DNA of 51,636 bases. Origin: UBA11612 sp963976395. GTDB taxonomy: Bacteria; Pseudomonadota; Alphaproteobacteria; Rhodospirillales; Rhodospirillaceae. The position numbers were made by a program, and so were the translations under genes. Shown piece after piece: positions 9,193-18,299 of this stretch; position 1 is the first letter of the stretch; the number at the start of each line of letters is the position of its first letter. The notes under the pieces were generated by a model. It was given only the letters and a program-made list of their open reading frames with translations, did not search any database and had not been told where the DNA came from. The stretch spans positions 1 through 51,636 of the forward strand of contig CAXBLG010000018.1 in assembly GCA_963976395.1 (NCBI GenBank), given 5' to 3'.

Positions 9193-10560
9193 CTACGGGA
9201 CGACTGCAGCCCAGTACAGAGCCCCAACGCCATCGAAGGGCGTTCCAATATTAACGCGTTCCGATGGATCATTGCTCAAGGCTATGTCGTAGGTGTCATG
9301 AGCGTTGACGGAGCCCGGCGATTTATCGCCGCTATATGTCCACAACGCAAAGCCCCGATAAACCCATTGCCGCGTACCGTCTTCGCGCGTGGCGACATCC
9401 CAGTTCCCTCGGGGTTTAGCTTCCTTGGGAGCTAAAAATGGATGCCATTTAGAACAGTCGGAAAAACACCTGGCATCCACGCCGATATCCCGCCCGACGG
9501 CGGGACGGTTCGGAGCACCATGCCGAAGACCATGACCGCCCCCTGATGCAAATATATATCCGTCGCGTTTATACAGTGTTTGACCATCGGCAGTGGATAA
9601 CACTTTGCCCAACATCGGGTTGTGCTGCACAGTCACATTAGACGGCACATAGTATCTGACTGTATGCGCTAAGTGCCAACTATCGTGCACGCCCATGCCG
9701 AAGGCATCACCGGGAGCATAGTCCTTCGCGTAGGTGTATAGCGGCAGGCCTTTGTAGGTCCATTGGCGAACTCCGTCATTTCGAACCACAAACCCAAAAT
9801 CGCCAACGGGACCAGCAAGCTGGGGAGCAGCAAGCGGATGCCAATCACACCGCCCCTCACCGCAAACCGCCCTATCGTTGTTCACGTCGCCATCAAAAAC
9901 ATACAGCGTTCTTTCTGAATCGTTGACGAGCACAATGCCCATTGAGTCGGAGACATCCCGCACAGAAATACCGGCCGGCAGTGCCACATCTAGTGCCGGA
10001 TAGACTAAAGCAGCATGCCAGCCATCAGGTACCATCTTCTCTTCTGGACGAGGGCCGCGATAAGAACCACGAGGACCAGAGTTTGGTCCCCGTGCAAGCA
10101 AATAGGGGCTGTTTCCCGCGACCGAGCCAACTCCAACATCTTCAGCGTATGTGTAAAGTGGCTTGTCTTTGTATGCCCACTGCTTGGAGCCGTCCGGACG
10201 CTTAACGATGGACCAATCATTAAACGGTTTCGCGTATGCTGGCGCAATAGCAGGCGGCCACTGCACAATACATTCGTCGAGACACTTAATTTCGCGTTCG
10301 GTGTCCATATCGTTGAAATAAAGAGTCATGCCATCGAGGTCGGCAAAAGCTATCTGTTCACGCACCAAGCGAGCGGCTGCATCTTTATCGAGAGCATAAC
10401 CTTGCGCTTTCCCAAGCGGTTGCAGCGTAATGCCCTCAGGTGTTGCAATCGGCGCAAGCTCCTCAAGAGCCTGGCTATTACGCGCCAAGGCGTGTCCGGC
10501 TACAGTAAGGGAAACAAGCAGCACACTGGCCGTTCCAAACCAATTTTTACCGATATTCAT
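9193..10560 (-). CDS. Exported protein with PF03640-type secreted repeats
   Basis: A 455-residue protein with a signal peptide (residues 1-26, ending HALA). At least three repeats of the secreted-repeat/'lipoprotein with YxFxxD motif' family follow. Repeat hallmarks are TLYFNDMDTE..C..EC..WPP, TLYVFDGDVNNDRAVC...WHPL and TLYKRDGY...CFSDCSKWHPF. Each is followed by a GxRQWxYKGxxLYTY motif (about residues 125, 270 and 410). The paired cysteines in each repeat may form disulfides. The biochemical role of the family is unknown; some members are linked to extracellular electron or metal interactions, which is only a hint here. AGAGGTGAG precedes the ATG. It lies directly after the DUF1552 gene. 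Confidence 0.85.
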   Translation of the reverse strand: MNIGKNWFGTASVLLVSLTVAGHALARNSQALEELAPIATPEGITLQPLGKAQGYALDKDAAARLVREQIAFADLDGMTLYFNDMDTEREIKCLDECIVQWPPAIAPAYAKPFNDWSIVKRPDGSKQWAYKDKPLYTYAEDVGVGSVAGNSPYLLARGPNSGPRGSYRGPRPEEKMVPDGWHAALVYPALDVALPAGISVRDVSDSMGIVLVNDSERTLYVFDGDVNNDRAVCGEGRCDWHPLAAPQLAGPVGDFGFVVRNDGVRQWTYKGLPLYTYAKDYAPGDAFGMGVHDSWHLAHTVRYYVPSNVTVQHNPMLGKVLSTADGQTLYKRDGYIFASGGGHGLRHGAPNRPAVGRDIGVDARCFSDCSKWHPFLAPKEAKPRGNWDVATREDGTRQWVYRGFALWTYSGDKSPGSVNAHDTYDIALSNDPSERVNIGTPFDGVGALYWAAVVP

Positions 10561-10586
10561 GGTCTCACCTCTATTGGGCAGTGTAT

Positions 10587-11912
10587 TTAGGCTAGGACTT
10601 CCGTAATCGTCTTGGATGTTTCGTTGGAGCGATCACCCCACGCACTTATCGGCACGCCCATGGCTTGCTGTACGGTAAGGCCTACACGCGTTGCCGGATC
10701 GCCGTGCGCTGAGACATGAAGGCCTGTCTTAATGCGGCCTCCAGCGCTACCAACGGTCATGACGGGCAAAGCATCCATAGTGTGGATACGCGCATCGCCG
10801 TGATCCGTTTGCCAAAGCACAAGCACACGATCTAAGACCGTGCCGTCCCCCTCAGGAATTGAGTCCAACTCCTTCAAGAATCCTGCAAAGGCCGAGTTCG
10901 CCCAGTTCATAAACCATGTGGACTCTTTCTGGTAACCGATCGCTTCATCTACCGGTTCTTCGTGCGTCAGCATATGCCATGTCAACGAACTCCCCTGCTT
11001 GCGAAGCCCCGCTGCACCAACATCTATGCTGAAGACACGCGTTTGGCCGCAAGCAAGCGCGTGGGCCACAAGAGCGCCGAATAAGCGATTGTTCGCGTCA
11101 GCATCCATCACCACCGAGCCTGGTTTTGCCTCTGCAGGTTCCCCGGGCACAGTGCACGCTTCCAGAGGCGCCGGCTTTTGCATCTCAAGATCCAATTGAT
11201 GCTCGACTTCACGAAGCGAGGTAAAATACCTGTCGAGGCGTTCGCGGTCTGATGCCCCCAGCTGCTTGATCACGCTCTGCCGTTGATCGGTGACATACGA
11301 CAGCACACTTCTACGCGCCATCACCATGGGGTCTGGCGTAAACTCGGCTGCATTGGGATCAGTAAATTGCGGTCCGAATATCCTTTGGTACAGCGCTACC
11401 GGCGAGCCCTCAGAAGGATTTTTAGTGCTGCCTCCGCGCGTACTGTAACTACCTCGCGAACCATCCAAAGAAATTTCCAACGACCGAAAACGCGTATTCT
11501 TGCCGATAACATCGGCAACGTTCATATCAAGGCTAGCCCCAGAGTTATTTCCCATGGGAATGCCGCCGGTTGAAGCTATTTCATATCCCGTGGTGTGTGT
11601 CTCAAGAGGGCGTCCATCGAGAAAATATTTTGTGCCTGTATAAAGATTCAACTTGTCTCTAAACGGCTCGAGAACTTTAAGTTCATTGCGCAATTCGAAC
11701 CCTTTGCCGATGGTCGACGGCTCCCAGCTTCCAGGGTTCAGCCCTAATCCCTGCCACCAAAGACCTAGGCTATATGGAAGGGGACCTCCGGTTGCCGCCA
11801 AGGCCGTTCCATTGGAGTTTAAAAAGCAATCCAAGAACGGCAGCGCCACGGATACCGCACCACCTCCCATAGCCCCCCGAAGTATACTTCTACGCGTTAA
11901 GCTATTGCTCAT
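10587..11912 (-). CDS. DUF1552 family protein, Tat-exported
   Basis: A 441-residue protein starting with a twin-arginine leader (LTRRSILRGAMGGGAVSVALPFL), so it is probably exported folded. The body fits the DUF1552 family (sulfatase/alkaline-phosphatase-like fold proteins): LGLWWQGLGLNPGSWEPS near the start, RSVLSYVTDQRQSVIKQLG in the middle and LVLWQTDHGDARIHTMDALPVMTVGSAGGRIKTG near the end. In planctomycetes, acidobacteria and some gammaproteobacteria DUF1552 genes sit next to DUF1592-type genes, as here. The function is unknown. GGAGG precedes the ATG. Confidence 0.85.
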   Translation of the reverse strand: MSNSLTRRSILRGAMGGGAVSVALPFLDCFLNSNGTALAATGGPLPYSLGLWWQGLGLNPGSWEPSTIGKGFELRNELKVLEPFRDKLNLYTGTKYFLDGRPLETHTTGYEIASTGGIPMGNNSGASLDMNVADVIGKNTRFRSLEISLDGSRGSYSTRGGSTKNPSEGSPVALYQRIFGPQFTDPNAAEFTPDPMVMARRSVLSYVTDQRQSVIKQLGASDRERLDRYFTSLREVEHQLDLEMQKPAPLEACTVPGEPAEAKPGSVVMDADANNRLFGALVAHALACGQTRVFSIDVGAAGLRKQGSSLTWHMLTHEEPVDEAIGYQKESTWFMNWANSAFAGFLKELDSIPEGDGTVLDRVLVLWQTDHGDARIHTMDALPVMTVGSAGGRIKTGLHVSAHGDPATRVGLTVQQAMGVPISAWGDRSNETSKTITEVLA

Positions 11913-11968
11913 TTCAATTCCTCCATTGCTTCTGTCGAAGAGCGCAACATACCCAGACAGAAACTCTA

Positions 11969-13678
11969 CTAGTTAACGCCAGCGCGAGCTTCTTTCATCT
12001 CGTCCATACCTGGCATAGACGCTCTAAAAAACTCAGGACTCGTCGTAATTTCTTTCATAAGAGCCGGGACGACATAGCCATTAGCCGCAAAATGATCCTT
12101 AAGCTCTCTGATCCACGGGGCCTCATTTTTCGACGGTGTCCGACCAAGCGCATAGGCCGAAACACGGTCAACGAGACAGGATGGCACCGCTGGGTTATTG
12201 CGAAGGGCTTGACCAAGTCCGATGCCGTCTTCAAACGCAATACCGTCGAGCGAACCCGTTGTGTCTATAACCTCTCCGTTCTCTTTAGTCTGCCAGCCGC
12301 CGGCTCCGTTGAAATTTTCAAGTGCTAGGCCAATTGGATCGGTGATCTTATGACAGCCTGCACACATAGGCTCGTTGGCATGGGCCTGAAGGCGTGTTCG
12401 AGCCGTTTTATAGACCGGATTAGATGTATCTTGTACCAAAGTGAAATTAACATCACCCGGCGGCGACGGGACCTTCTGACAAAGCATGGTTTCCCGGAGA
12501 GCCTTCCCGCGCAAGGTCGGAGAGCTACGGCCAGGATGAGAATGCAAAGCCACGAAGCTGATTTGCATTTGTATGCCGGCCCTCGGATCACTCTCCGGAA
12601 ACTCGTAAGCTTGCCAGGTATCCGGCGAACCATTGGGCACGTTATTCACCAACGGCACTTTATAAAGTGATGCAAGTTCCTGTGTTAGGAACGTTTCCTT
12701 CGTTGTGAAAATATCGCGATAGTCGCCGCGTGCGTCGACAAGCGCATGGACAAGTGTGCGCAATGTCTGCTCACGCGCATCCGAGGCTACTTGCGCATTA
12801 AACTTCGGGTAAATCGTTGTATCTTTGGTAAGCGTCTCAAGACCGTCGAAATGAAGCATGTCGGAAAAAAATGCCCGAACCCCATCTCGCAGCCGCGGCG
12901 AGTCCAGCATCCGTTCAACCTGCTGCGCCACACCCTTTTCTGTGTACAGATCGCCCTTTTCGGCTGCGGCCAAAAGCGGGAGGTCGGGGCTCGAATTCCA
13001 GAGAAAGAAACTTAACCGCGACGCACGAGAGTAAGCATCAAGCCTATACGCACCTTTATGAGCCGGATCATCTTCCAAAACCTCGTGACGGAACAGGAAC
13101 TGCGGCGAAGTCAACATTGCCCCCAGAGACAAAGACAGGCCGGTATAAAAATCTCCGAGCGTCTCCGTAGCATCCCGCGCAGCCATCACGTAAGCCTGTC
13201 GCTCTTCATCTGCAAGCGCTCTGCGAAACAGCAGACGACCAACCTTAGAGACAAATTCGCTGACACAAGCATCATCCGGCGCGGTTACAGATTGCGGCTT
13301 GCATGGGATTAGCAAATCGCGATGCGCCTCATCGACAACTTGGCTCGCGATCGTCCGCGCCATAGCATCATACTGCTCCATCCCCGAGGGTGAAACACTC
13401 ACCAACCCCGCGCCAACCTCGAACAAGCCATCGACACGCAGCTCAGGTTCAAATCTTCCGCCAAGTGAGATTGTCGGCCCAAACACATCTGCAATAACCG
13501 TCTTGTATTGCTCTGACGTCAGACGGCGCGTCGTCATCGAGCTCTCACTAACTGGCTCCGCCGCGAGAACGGCCTGATCACTATTGGTGCCCGGCGCGAT
13601 CAATGCTCCAGCCACACCTAACATGCCCAACACGCCGGTCAGTGCGTACGGTACAAACTTTGAAAGTTTAGGCGTCAT
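11969..13678 (-). CDS. DUF1587/1595/1592/1588/1585 multidomain exported protein with CxxCH
   Basis: A 569-residue exported protein with an N-terminal hydrophobic segment. The order of domains follows the family usually seen as cytochrome c-like planctomycete proteins: DUF1587 (RRLTSEQYKTVIADVFG), DUF1595 (FVSKVGRLLFRRALADEERQ), DUF1592 (RLSFFLWNSSPDLPLL), DUF1588 (GKALRETMLCQKVPSPP...EPMCAGCHKITDPIG) and DUF1585 (SCLVDRVSAYALGR). CAGCH is a covalent haem c motif, suggesting electron transfer. The start at 13678 is chosen because GGGAG lies 5-6 bases upstream; an in-frame ATG at 13693 would add five residues. It is an operon partner of the DUF1552 gene. Confidence 0.85.
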   Translation of the reverse strand: MTPKLSKFVPYALTGVLGMLGVAGALIAPGTNSDQAVLAAEPVSESSMTTRRLTSEQYKTVIADVFGPTISLGGRFEPELRVDGLFEVGAGLVSVSPSGMEQYDAMARTIASQVVDEAHRDLLIPCKPQSVTAPDDACVSEFVSKVGRLLFRRALADEERQAYVMAARDATETLGDFYTGLSLSLGAMLTSPQFLFRHEVLEDDPAHKGAYRLDAYSRASRLSFFLWNSSPDLPLLAAAEKGDLYTEKGVAQQVERMLDSPRLRDGVRAFFSDMLHFDGLETLTKDTTIYPKFNAQVASDAREQTLRTLVHALVDARGDYRDIFTTKETFLTQELASLYKVPLVNNVPNGSPDTWQAYEFPESDPRAGIQMQISFVALHSHPGRSSPTLRGKALRETMLCQKVPSPPGDVNFTLVQDTSNPVYKTARTRLQAHANEPMCAGCHKITDPIGLALENFNGAGGWQTKENGEVIDTTGSLDGIAFEDGIGLGQALRNNPAVPSCLVDRVSAYALGRTPSKNEAPWIRELKDHFAANGYVVPALMKEITTSPEFFRASMPGMDEMKEARAGVN

Positions 13679-13701
13679 ATCACTCCCGTTCATAAGATCG
13701 C

Positions 13702-14853
13702 TTATTGCGCCGAAGCGCTCTCGAAGCCGGCCCGACCGGGCGCGACTGCAAATGCAGGAACCGCTTCAAAATAGTAACTCGCCGAGATCGCCGCGTTTTC
13801 ACCAGTCTCCGGGTCCGGCATCGCATCTGCATAGCGACGCAGCAAATGATATATCCCCGGGATGTTACCCATAATGTCATGCTCAACCGCGAGCCCGCCC
13901 CCGGCGTAGGCAAAGTAAATCGGATGCCAGGGTTGATAGCCGCCAATGATCCCATCGACAGTGCCGTCATCTTTGATCTTCATACGCAAATGAGTGTTGT
14001 GCAGCGTGAACTCGGGAAACACTAAAGGGTCTTGCAATAGATTAAGGACATCAGGCTCTGTAATATGCACAGCACCGTCACGGATTTCACCCTCGAACAC
14101 ATTGTGCGAGCGGGGGTCCGGGCTAATGCGATAAGTCATGTCTGCGCGCGGTTTGCCGTTTGCATCCGATTTCACGAATTCCATAGCTCGATCAAAGTAG
14201 ATTTTTATTGGTCCATCGCGCTCCAAATCGTCCCCTTCAAGGGTAATGAGCCATGCCGGAGTAGAGTCCTTCATCATAGTCCAAGACCATGCTGAATATG
14301 TCGGTGCGTTCGCTAGCGTACCTCTGAACGCATCCATGCAACCAAGCACTCGGAACAATTCGTTATCAACACCCTTGTCGCCCGTTTGCGGATCTTCGAA
14401 TGATCCGGGAGTATCTCCTTTGGCATCCAGATCAAACCCGTACGCGTAGTCACCAACTACTGTTTTTAATTGCGGGTCTACAACAGCAGCCGGGTGCGCG
14501 TACGCATTTGCCGGCTTTCCATCGATCCGCGCTCGGTTGTTGATCAAATCCCTTACTTTGTAGCGGGTCTCAACGTCCTCAGCATCTAGAAGAGCCGCAA
14601 TCTCTTCTTCAGAAAACCCGAGTGCAGCGAGACTCTTCGGAACCTGCTCCTCATATCCTGGATTCAGCCCTTCCGGGCAATCTCCCTCCTGAGAGTAATG
14701 AGCTTGCGTGAACCATCCGACGACATAGCTCCGGGTCTCCGCAGATGCCGCTTGGGCGGACAGACCAACCCCCACCAAACTCAGGCAAGCAATCCGGCTG
14801 GCGCGTAAAAACAAATCACCGCGTGAAATGGTCTCTTCAGAAAATTTGAGCAT
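13702..14853 (-). CDS. Exported protein of unknown function, DUF1552/DUF1592 operon
   Basis: A 383-residue protein with a signal peptide ending near AASA (residue 38). I do not recognise a family. The mature part is hydrophilic and single-domain looking, with motifs such as SYVVGWFTQAHYSQEGDCPEGLNPGYEEQVP and YQPWHPIYFAYAGGGLAVEHD. Its stop lies 24 bases before the DUF1592 gene start, so the two are probably co-transcribed and this may be a periplasmic partner of the DUF1592/DUF1552 pair. GGGAG precedes the ATG. I infer a shared pathway only from position. Confidence 0.75.
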   Translation of the reverse strand: MLKFSEETISRGDLFLRASRIACLSLVGVGLSAQAASAETRSYVVGWFTQAHYSQEGDCPEGLNPGYEEQVPKSLAALGFSEEEIAALLDAEDVETRYKVRDLINNRARIDGKPANAYAHPAAVVDPQLKTVVGDYAYGFDLDAKGDTPGSFEDPQTGDKGVDNELFRVLGCMDAFRGTLANAPTYSAWSWTMMKDSTPAWLITLEGDDLERDGPIKIYFDRAMEFVKSDANGKPRADMTYRISPDPRSHNVFEGEIRDGAVHITEPDVLNLLQDPLVFPEFTLHNTHLRMKIKDDGTVDGIIGGYQPWHPIYFAYAGGGLAVEHDIMGNIPGIYHLLRRYADAMPDPETGENAAISASYYFEAVPAFAVAPGRAGFESASAQ

Positions 14854-14948
14854 TAACGACTCCCATTTTTCATATGCGGATCAAGACCTCTAATATAGGA
14901 ACGTCACCACTTAAATCCAAGCGAATGACCGCAAATCGGCCGGTGCAG

Positions 14949-15073
14949 AAAAAGGGCGAAAACACAACTCTCTAGCCGTTTCCTTCGCGTTCCAGAGCCG
15001 GTTTACCACCTAGCAATCAAGAACATTCGACGCGAGACTTAATAGATAGCAAGATGTGTTTTTCGCCCTTTTT
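14949..15073. repeat. Long-range inverted repeat, 18/19-nt arms
   Basis: AAAAAGGGCGAAAACACA at 14949-14966 is matched in reverse complement by 15055-15073 with a single extra base. The arms enclose 88 bases. The unit fills most of the space between the second TonB receptor stop and the next gene. It could be a small MITE-like remnant with terminal repeats, or a long stem in the mRNA. No flanking target duplication was seen. Confidence 0.65.
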
Positions 15074-15090
15074 ATCGCAGAGTTACTACC

Positions 15091-18015
15091 TCACATCTTA
15101 AACCGAAGGCCTGCCCGGAACACGCGTCCTAGCGTATCGTACAGAGCGCTGTTTGTGAGGTTGCCCAAATAAGGCACACCGCCCGGACCACCGGGAACAA
15201 TCGGCGGATCTTTGTCCATAAGGTTCTTAACGTTCAGAAACATCTCGATATCCCGACCATCTTCTTCCTGATCCTGGAATTTATAGGTGAGGTTCGCATC
15301 AAGATAGAACACAGCCGGAACACTATTGTCGTTGATTGTCCGGTTCCTCGACGTGGACGTTGGGCACGCCGTTGTGCACTCTACTTGATCGTTATCCAGC
15401 GTCCCGGCACTAATACCCCGGCCAATGAGAGTCGCCGTCAATGGATCGTTCGTATAGGTCAACGTCGCCCGATATAACCAGCTCGGCGGTCCGTTTCCGA
15501 AATTCTCTCCAGCATGATCCTCAGGGGGGTCGATACCGTTATCTTGATAATTCTTGATAAAGTGCGTTGCCAGGAAACGGAACGAAACATCCCCTCCCCA
15601 CGTTTCATACAAACGATCAAGCGGCATCTGGTAACCGACTTCGAAATCAAGTCCGCGCGCAATATTCTTGGCGAAATTGAACGGAGAAATATCTATCCGA
15701 ACGATTTGATTAACACCGGTTCCCAGATCACCACGTGTAATTGCGTTACAGAAGTCCTGATTACCTTCGAAGCATCGATCAACAATCGTTTGTGGCGAAA
15801 CTTGGTCGATCGCATCCGTGATGTCGATGTTGTAGTAATCCACTGATGCGCTAAAGCCCGGAACAAACGACGGCTGCAGCACAACACCGACACCTGTCGT
15901 ATCCGCCTTCTCCGGCCGCAGATTTATGTTGCCGGTACGGACTGCGAGATACTGGGTAGTAATGTTATTGTTAAACGGATCAACGACGTTGTTTGTGTTG
16001 GCCGTTCCCGCCTGGAACAATTCCTCCAGATTTGCAGCCCGAATATCGCGCGAACGCGTTGCACGGAAGCGAATGTCAGGAATGGGCGCATATGTAACGC
16101 CGGCTTTCCACGTCGCGACAAATCCCGATGTAGAATAGTCCGTCAAACGCACAGCAGCGTTTACATCCAGCGAATCTGCCCACTCTTCGCCGCTTGCAAG
16201 GGGAACTACGGTCTCTAGGAAGCCTTCTTTCACAGTGTAGCTACCGTTGGTCGGCAAGTAGTTTCCGGCAAACCACAATGTGGATTGCGATATTGCGTCG
16301 GATACGCCCCAGACTTTTTCCTTGCGCCATTCTGCGCCCACGGCGACTGATACAGGGCCTGCCCACGTTGAAAACGGCTCGCCGGTGACGCTGAAAGCAG
16401 CCACGTTTTGAACGAACCGCTCGTTTCTCAGCGCACCGCCAACTTTCATGTTACTGAGGCTGCCCCCCTGGTTGACGTCAAGTGGCGCGATGCCCAACCA
16501 TTCCAGCGCCGATGCGGAGTTCACGCCTATGCCAAACGGGTTATAGGGCACACAGCCGTTGCCCGGATCAGTAAGCGTTGAGCGGCAAACGGCCGTTCCA
16601 GTGTTGGGGTCCCTCACCGAATCTATAGCTTGGTTGAAAGCAGCCCGCGACCAAAGGTTCGTGCCTCTGGACGACACACGAGTTCTGCCGTTCTGATAAT
16701 AAGCGTTCCATGTCCAATTGGTGTTCAACGCATCAAAGTCGCCATCTACTCCGACCACATAGCGATTGGTAAGACGCACGTTGTAAGACCCCAGGCGCGG
16801 AAGGTCGGCATGAAAACTGCCCATTCGGAACGACGTAACACCAAGCGCCTGAGCTTGCGCGGCAACTTCGTCGGGAATGAACGCATTGTCGGACTGGATG
16901 TTGATGTTACCAACGCTGAATTGAGCGCAGCAAATATTGAGCACGGTGGTTTCGCCAAACTGGGCTTGACCATATATTTCGATATTGTCCGTGACCTCAT
17001 AGCTCAGACGCGCAAATGCGCTCTTGCGGTTGATACGTGGATCAAGCGGAACAAATTGTCTTATCTCGCTAGCACGCCAGTCCCCGCCCCTCATGTAGGG
17101 GTCGCTGACTAAATCCCCGTAATTGAAATTGTATGGCTCACCGCCCTCTCCAAATGCGATGCCGCGTAGCGGTCCAGTCGTAATAATGCCCCCTGGAATA
17201 GCCGTGCTCATCCCAACATTCGACAGACGCAAGCGTTCCGGTTCGCCGTTAGTCGGCGTGTAGTTCGGATTGTTCATGATAGTCCAGCCGGTTCTGTTCC
17301 ACGGCCGATCCCCATGCAGAATTCCGCCTCTATGCGCCAGCTCGCCACTAAGTAGGAAGTGACCCCGTCCGCCGAAGAGTTCAGTGCCGTAAGCACCGGA
17401 GACTTTAAAGTTACGGCCGTCACCGTAATCCGTCACGCCGCCTTCGAGACTTCCTTTGATACCTACGAAATCTTTGTCGAGAATAAAATTGACGACGCCG
17501 GCCACCGCGTCGGAGCCGTAAGCTGCCGATGCCCCGCCAGTAACCACATCCACCCGCTCAATCAAATCTTGAGGGAAATTGTTGACGTCAACCGTTCCGT
17601 TAAGCGTGGAGGCCACCGACCGTTGCCCGTCCAGCAGCACCAAGGTTCTATCGTTACCGATGCCTCTCAGATCGAGCGTATTGATACCGCCCGCACCGCT
17701 GCTGATACTCGTCTGGGACGCGCGAGGAATTGTACTTCCAGCCACCGACGGCAATTCGTTGACAAAGTCGGCGATGTTTTCGGGAACGGCGGCTTCGAGT
17801 TCTTCCACTCCCATAACGGTCAGCGGGGTTGGCGCCTCGAAGCCGTCGCGCAGAACGCGCGTACCGGTTACGATAATCTCTTCGACCTGGGCTTCTTGTG
17901 AACTCTGCGCAGTTTGTTGTTGCGCTGCAGCATTCCCCGCCAACATAATTGCGATCGGCGCTATTCCGTATCGCAAACTAACCGCGAAAGAGCTCTTCAA
18001 TTTTAATGATAACAC
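15091..18015 (-). CDS. TonB-dependent outer-membrane receptor (paralogue 2, no STN)
   Basis: A 974-residue TonB receptor. The signal peptide ends near NAAAQQ. It is followed by VEEIIVTGTRV, a plug domain (RTLVLLDGQRSVAS, RVDVVTGGASAAYGSDAVAGVVNF) and a full barrel ending in GRVFRAGLRFKM. It is strongly similar to the 6142-8955 receptor, so the cluster holds tandem paralogues flanking the DUF1552/DUF1592 genes. The GTG at 18015 is the preferred start because GGGGGGA lies six bases upstream, the same arrangement as in the paralogue. The extended frame to 18030 begins inside that SD. The gene lies directly downstream of the FecR gene. Confidence 0.93.
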   Translation of the reverse strand: MLSLKLKSSFAVSLRYGIAPIAIMLAGNAAAQQQTAQSSQEAQVEEIIVTGTRVLRDGFEAPTPLTVMGVEELEAAVPENIADFVNELPSVAGSTIPRASQTSISSGAGGINTLDLRGIGNDRTLVLLDGQRSVASTLNGTVDVNNFPQDLIERVDVVTGGASAAYGSDAVAGVVNFILDKDFVGIKGSLEGGVTDYGDGRNFKVSGAYGTELFGGRGHFLLSGELAHRGGILHGDRPWNRTGWTIMNNPNYTPTNGEPERLRLSNVGMSTAIPGGIITTGPLRGIAFGEGGEPYNFNYGDLVSDPYMRGGDWRASEIRQFVPLDPRINRKSAFARLSYEVTDNIEIYGQAQFGETTVLNICCAQFSVGNINIQSDNAFIPDEVAAQAQALGVTSFRMGSFHADLPRLGSYNVRLTNRYVVGVDGDFDALNTNWTWNAYYQNGRTRVSSRGTNLWSRAAFNQAIDSVRDPNTGTAVCRSTLTDPGNGCVPYNPFGIGVNSASALEWLGIAPLDVNQGGSLSNMKVGGALRNERFVQNVAAFSVTGEPFSTWAGPVSVAVGAEWRKEKVWGVSDAISQSTLWFAGNYLPTNGSYTVKEGFLETVVPLASGEEWADSLDVNAAVRLTDYSTSGFVATWKAGVTYAPIPDIRFRATRSRDIRAANLEELFQAGTANTNNVVDPFNNNITTQYLAVRTGNINLRPEKADTTGVGVVLQPSFVPGFSASVDYYNIDITDAIDQVSPQTIVDRCFEGNQDFCNAITRGDLGTGVNQIVRIDISPFNFAKNIARGLDFEVGYQMPLDRLYETWGGDVSFRFLATHFIKNYQDNGIDPPEDHAGENFGNGPPSWLYRATLTYTNDPLTATLIGRGISAGTLDNDQVECTTACPTSTSRNRTINDNSVPAVFYLDANLTYKFQDQEEDGRDIEMFLNVKNLMDKDPPIVPGGPGGVPYLGNLTNSALYDTLGRVFRAGLRFKM

Positions 18016-18053
18016 TTGATATCCCCCCAAAATATTCCTGCCTCCCAGCCTGC

Positions 18054-18109
18054 AGACTGAGAGCGCCTACACAGACGTAGATGTATGGGGCGCCGGGTTC
18101 CGGTACTCG
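18054..18109 (-). promoter_or_regulatory. Conserved leader block of TonB receptor 2
   Basis: Gap-free counterpart of 8998-9053: TTCCGGTACTCG, TAGATG and GAGCGC lie at the same offsets. It is placed 39 bases before the GTG start. See the paired entry for possible functions. The rest of 18110-18299 holds a small GGAAAC/GTTTCC dyad near 18141-18162 and nothing else I can name. Confidence 0.6.
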
Positions 18110-18299
18110 ATCTGAGAATTAATTTGTTAAGTCTAGACTAGGAAACCTAAAGGCTAGTTTCCCTTCGGGTTTGAGCGACGCTCTCGTGATTCCCATCCCA
18201 ACAGAAACACGAGCCAACCCACGCGCGCAAAAGCGCCACAGAACGGCATCAGCCGCGCTAATGGTCAATTCCGCAAGAAGCTTTCTAACAAATAAGAAA

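Noticed and set aside
10015..10590. 191-codon plus-strand frame opposite the secreted-repeat gene
   Set aside because: It is antisense to a protein with repeated motifs; no ribosome site or recognisable domain.
17359..17901. 180-codon plus-strand frame
   Set aside because: Antisense to the plug region of the TonB receptor; a mirror of conserved codons.
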